Both the position numbers and the translations under genes were made by a program. Under the pieces are notes generated by a model that searched no databases, was not told the origin of the DNA, and saw only the letters and a list, made by a program, of their open reading frames with translations. From assembly GCA_003219265.1 (NCBI GenBank), contig QHQE01000003.1:1-34982 (forward strand): a stretch of 34,982 nucleotides of DNA, written 5' to 3'. Of this stretch, positions 32,136 to 34,982 are shown piece after piece. This DNA comes from Verrucomicrobiota bacterium (GTDB taxonomy: Bacteria > Verrucomicrobiota > Verrucomicrobiia > Chthoniobacterales > UBA10450). The stretch's first letter is position 1. Every line of letters begins with the position of its first letter.

Positions 32136-33392
32136 ATGCAACCATTACCGGGATTTCGCGATTTTCTGCCGGACGATTGCGCAGCGCGTAATTACATTTT
32201 TGCGCGCTGGCGCGATGTTGCCCGGCGCTACGGCTTCGTGGAATGGGACGGCCCGCTGCTTGAACCAACCGATCTCTACCGGAAGAAAAGCGGCGCGGAA
32301 ATCGTGGATCAGCTGTTCAATTTCATCGACAAAGGCGAACGGGAAGTGGCGCTGCGCCCGGAGCTGACGCCAACGCTAGCGCGCGTGATCGCCGCGCATG
32401 AGCGCGAGTTCAAAAAACCGCTCAAGTGGTTTTCCATCGGGCAGTTTTTCCGTTACGAAAAACAGCAGCGTGGCCGGTTGCGCGAACATTTCCAGCTCAA
32501 TTGCGACATCGTGGGCGAAGCCGCGCTCGCCACGGACATCGAGTTGATCGCGCTTGGCATCGACATCTTGCGCGCGTTCGGTTTCACGGAAAAAGATTTT
32601 GTCGTGCGCATCAGCGACCGTGAATTCTGGACCGAATTGCTCCGTTCAAAAAATGTGTCGACTGATCGTTGGGACGAATTACTCCAAGTCATCGACAAAT
32701 CGGAGCGCGAGCCGCGCGCAAAGACGATCGAGAAACTGGGCAACCTGGCTGATCCTGTATTTGCAATCCTGGGCGAAGGGGGAAAAAGCGAAAAGCTCGA
32801 ACAGATTGTCGATGGTTTGCACACTCGCGGCCTTTCCGATTACGTCGATGTCGATGTCCGGATCGTGCGTGGGCTTGCTTATTACACTGGTGTCGTCTTC
32901 GAAGTGTTTGATCGCGCCGGGAAACTGCGCGCCATAGCCGGCGGCGGCCGTTACGACAATCTGATTGAGCAACTCAGCGACGGCGCCATTTCAATGCCGG
33001 CGCTCGGTTTTGCCATGGGCGATGTTGTGCTCGGCGAATTGATCAATGAGACGCCGAGGGCGCGAGATGCAATGAAAGAAACGATCGCGGCCGAGCACAA
33101 GATCGACGTCTATATCGTCATCGCGAAGGAACAACGGCGGGCCGACGCGCTCGCCCAAATCCAACAGCTGCGGGATCGTGGGTACCGCGTCAATTATCCG
33201 CTCACGGCCGAAAAGGTCGGCAAACAATTTCAGACGGCCGAAGATCTTGGTGCCTCACTTGCGCTTCTTTACGGTGACGAATGGCCACAGGTTAAGGTAA
33301 AGAACCTGGCCACGCGCAAAGAGTCGCTTATCGCCCATCAAGGGTTGCCGGACAGCGTCGCGAAATTCTTCAACGTCACCGCTTCCGCCTGA
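32136..33392 (+). CDS. hisS: Histidyl-tRNA synthetase
   Basis: 418 residues, class II synthetase. Motif 1 region G-F-R-D-F-L-P-D-D, then R-P-E-L-T-P-T-L-A-R, motif 2 F-R-Y-E-K-Q-Q-R-G-R-L-R-E-H-F-Q, the histidine-specific L-A-Y-Y-T-G-V-V-F-E and A-G-G-G-R-Y-D, and motif 3 L-G-F-A-M-G. An anticodon-binding domain follows from about residue 325. It charges tRNA-His. Its stop is 2 bp before aspS, so they share a transcript. The 164-bp divergent region upstream (with the Thr-rich gene) must carry its promoter; no T-box or hairpin leader is visible. Confidence 0.96.
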   Translation: MQPLPGFRDFLPDDCAARNYIFARWRDVARRYGFVEWDGPLLEPTDLYRKKSGAEIVDQLFNFIDKGEREVALRPELTPTLARVIAAHEREFKKPLKWFSIGQFFRYEKQQRGRLREHFQLNCDIVGEAALATDIELIALGIDILRAFGFTEKDFVVRISDREFWTELLRSKNVSTDRWDELLQVIDKSEREPRAKTIEKLGNLADPVFAILGEGGKSEKLEQIVDGLHTRGLSDYVDVDVRIVRGLAYYTGVVFEVFDRAGKLRAIAGGGRYDNLIEQLSDGAISMPALGFAMGDVVLGELINETPRARDAMKETIAAEHKIDVYIVIAKEQRRADALAQIQQLRDRGYRVNYPLTAEKVGKQFQTAEDLGASLALLYGDEWPQVKVKNLATRKESLIAHQGLPDSVAKFFNVTASA

Positions 33393-33394
33393 TT

Positions 33395-34982
33395 ATGTAT
33401 CGCGACACGGATTGCAATTCGCTTGGTAAGATCGACATCGGCAAGCAAGTCACACTCGCCGGTTGGGTGCATGTGTCGCGCGATCACGGCGGCGTCATTT
33501 TTATTGATCTGCGCGATCGCGAAGGCCTCACCCAAGTTGTGTTTCGCCCGGAGGAAAATGCGGAGGTCGCGAAGGAAGCGCACAGCTTGCGTAGCGAGGA
33601 CGTCATCGAAGTTTCCGGCAAGGTGGCGGCGCGTGTGCCGGGCACAGAAAATCCGAAACTAGCGACCGGCGACATCGAAGTGATTCCGAGCCGATTGCGA
33701 ATTCTCAATCGCGCCGACGCGCTGCCGTTCCCGATCGACGCCGAGATTCACAACGAAGATTTGCGATTGACTTATCGCTATTACGACCTGCGCCGTCCGC
33801 AGCTCGCGCGCAATCTGCGTCTGCGGCACAAAGTTGCCAAAGCCACGCACGATTATCTCGACAGCCAAGGCTATATCGAAGTTGAAACCCCGATTCTATC
33901 GAAGAGCACGCCGGAGGGCGCGCGTGATTTTCTGGTCCCGAGCCGATTGATGCCGGGGAAGTTTTACGCGCTGCCCCAGGCCCCGCAGCAATACAAGCAA
34001 TTGCTCATGGTCGGCGGTGTCGAGAAATATTTCCAGATCGCAAAATGTTTTCGCGACGAAGATTTGCGCGCCGATCGGCAACCGGAATTTACCCAGATCG
34101 ATATCGAAAGTTCGTTCGTTACGCCGGATGACATTTTCACTCTCACCGAAGGAATGCTCGCCGCCATTTTCAAGGTCGCGCGCAACATCGATATCAAGAC
34201 GCCGTTCGACCGGCTGACTTATCACGAGGCTATCAGTCGGTTCGGCAGCGACAAACCTGATCGCCGCTTTGAAATGCAACTTGTCGATCTTGGAGAAAAT
34301 TTTCAATCGAGCAGTTTCAAAGTCTTTCGCGGCGCGCTCGATGCCGGCGGCGTGGTGAAGGCAATCAACGCGAAAGGGTTTGCCGGAATTACGACCGGTC
34401 AAATAGAGGAAGTCACGGAGATAGCCAAAGTTTTCGGCGCCAAAGGACTCGCCTTCGTCAAGGTCGAGAACGGCGAATGGAAATCGCCAATCGTTAAATT
34501 TTTCAGCGAATCGGAAAAGGCTGCGCTGCAATCGAAATTACAAGTGGAAGAAGGCGATTTGATTTTGTTCGCCGCTGACAAATGGGAAATCGCCTGCGAA
34601 GTGCTTGGGCGAATCAGATTGCGCGTGGCCGAGATTCAAAAACTGGTGCGCGATCCAGAGCAGCTCGACTTTCTTTGGGTCAAAGATTTCCCGCTCATGC
34701 AGTGGAGCGCGGAGGAGAACAAATGGAACGCGGTACATCATCCTTTCACGCGACCAAAGTCGGAGGACATGCCGCTGCTGGAGGCAAAGAAATTCGGTGA
34801 AATTCGAGCCGAAGCCTACGACGTGGTTTTAAACGGCGTCGAAATCGGCGGCGGCAGCATGCGGATTCACGAGCCGGAGCTGCAAGAGAGAATGTTCGAA
34901 GCGCTCGGCATCAGTCCCGAAGATCGACAATCGCTTTTCGGCCATTTGCTACGCGCATTCAAACTCGGCGCGCCGCCGCACG
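33395..34982 (+). CDS. aspS: Aspartyl-tRNA synthetase, C-terminus beyond window
   Basis: Starts 2 bp after hisS and stays open to the window edge, giving 529 residues of about 590 expected. The N-terminal OB-fold anticodon domain includes G-W-V-H-V-S-R-D-H-G-G-V-I-F-I-D-L-R-D-R-E-G. Class II motifs follow: Y-I-E-V-E-T-P-I-L (motif 1) and F-R-D-E-D-L-R-A-D-R-Q-P-E-F-T-Q-I-D (motif 2), plus the bacterial insertion domain. Position 31 is His and position 83 Gly, residues linked to the non-discriminating form in Pseudomonas, so the enzyme may also charge tRNA-Asn. Motif 3 is not complete in the window. Confidence 0.96.
   Translation, partial: MYRDTDCNSLGKIDIGKQVTLAGWVHVSRDHGGVIFIDLRDREGLTQVVFRPEENAEVAKEAHSLRSEDVIEVSGKVAARVPGTENPKLATGDIEVIPSRLRILNRADALPFPIDAEIHNEDLRLTYRYYDLRRPQLARNLRLRHKVAKATHDYLDSQGYIEVETPILSKSTPEGARDFLVPSRLMPGKFYALPQAPQQYKQLLMVGGVEKYFQIAKCFRDEDLRADRQPEFTQIDIESSFVTPDDIFTLTEGMLAAIFKVARNIDIKTPFDRLTYHEAISRFGSDKPDRRFEMQLVDLGENFQSSSFKVFRGALDAGGVVKAINAKGFAGITTGQIEEVTEIAKVFGAKGLAFVKVENGEWKSPIVKFFSESEKAALQSKLQVEEGDLILFAADKWEIACEVLGRIRLRVAEIQKLVRDPEQLDFLWVKDFPLMQWSAEENKWNAVHHPFTRPKSEDMPLLEAKKFGEIRAEAYDVVLNGVEIGGGSMRIHEPELQERMFEALGISPEDRQSLFGHLLRAFKLGAPPH

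Overview
The window looks like a chromosomal segment of a Gram-negative soil bacterium of the phylum Verrucomicrobiota, probably near Chthoniobacterales/Spartobacteria. The lineage is inferred from gene content and protein style; no 16S or marker search was possible. Supporting signs are a BamA-OmpH outer-membrane pair, a futalosine-pathway menaquinone gene (mqnC), class II fructose-1,6-bisphosphatase (GlpX), a bacterial SET-domain protein, several small secreted proteins, moderately high GC, and intergenic regions full of short palindromic and heptameric repeats. No rRNA, tRNA, CRISPR array, integrase, transposase or phage gene was seen. Most of the window is housekeeping.

Layout. 1-215: tail of a peptidoglycan-binding-domain protein. 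317-5611 (minus): a DUF3108-type protein, OmpH/Skp, BamA and MqnC. 5662-6606 (plus): a eukaryote-like D-amino-acid oxidase. 6776-8354 (minus): a beta/gamma-crystallin protein and GlpX. 8456-11820 (minus): an MFS exporter translationally coupled to a small Cys-rich protein, then a secreted protein with a heavy-metal-binding motif and a barrel-like C-terminal part. 11911-13576: a SET-domain protein, a probably frameshifted reverse-strand ORF between inverted repeats, and a secretion-less hypothetical protein. 13818-16435 (minus): ahcY and metK, divergent from an ArsR-methyltransferase fusion at 16571 whose start lies in a dyad-rich region, which suggests a SahR-like S-adenosylhomocysteine switch.

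17575-23078 (plus) is a tightly packed four-gene unit: two tandem paralogous membrane/TPR proteins (GTGA overlap), a phosphodiester-glycosidase-like protein and a fumarylacetoacetate-hydrolase-family enzyme. 23293-25798 (plus) is an exbB-exbD-tonB-exbD energiser operon, convergent with rdgB. 26481-29641 (plus) is leuS overlapping an mscL that carries a C-terminal zinc ribbon. Then come a 3D-domain lipoprotein, galE, a Thr-rich secreted protein (minus), and hisS followed by aspS, which runs off the window end.

The most unusual signal is repeats rather than a new enzyme cassette. Three classes recur: (i) an approximately 90-bp element with ends GGTGGATCG/CGATCCACC, found twice about 29 kb apart; (ii) compound hairpins with 3-nt loops, some bounded by TGTAG/CTACA; (iii) short tandem repeats of 7 bp (sometimes 8 bp), each locus with its own unit. 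Repeat-like sequence also lies in frame inside real genes: twice in leuS, once in the metal-binding protein, and possibly at the N-terminus of the DUF3108 gene.
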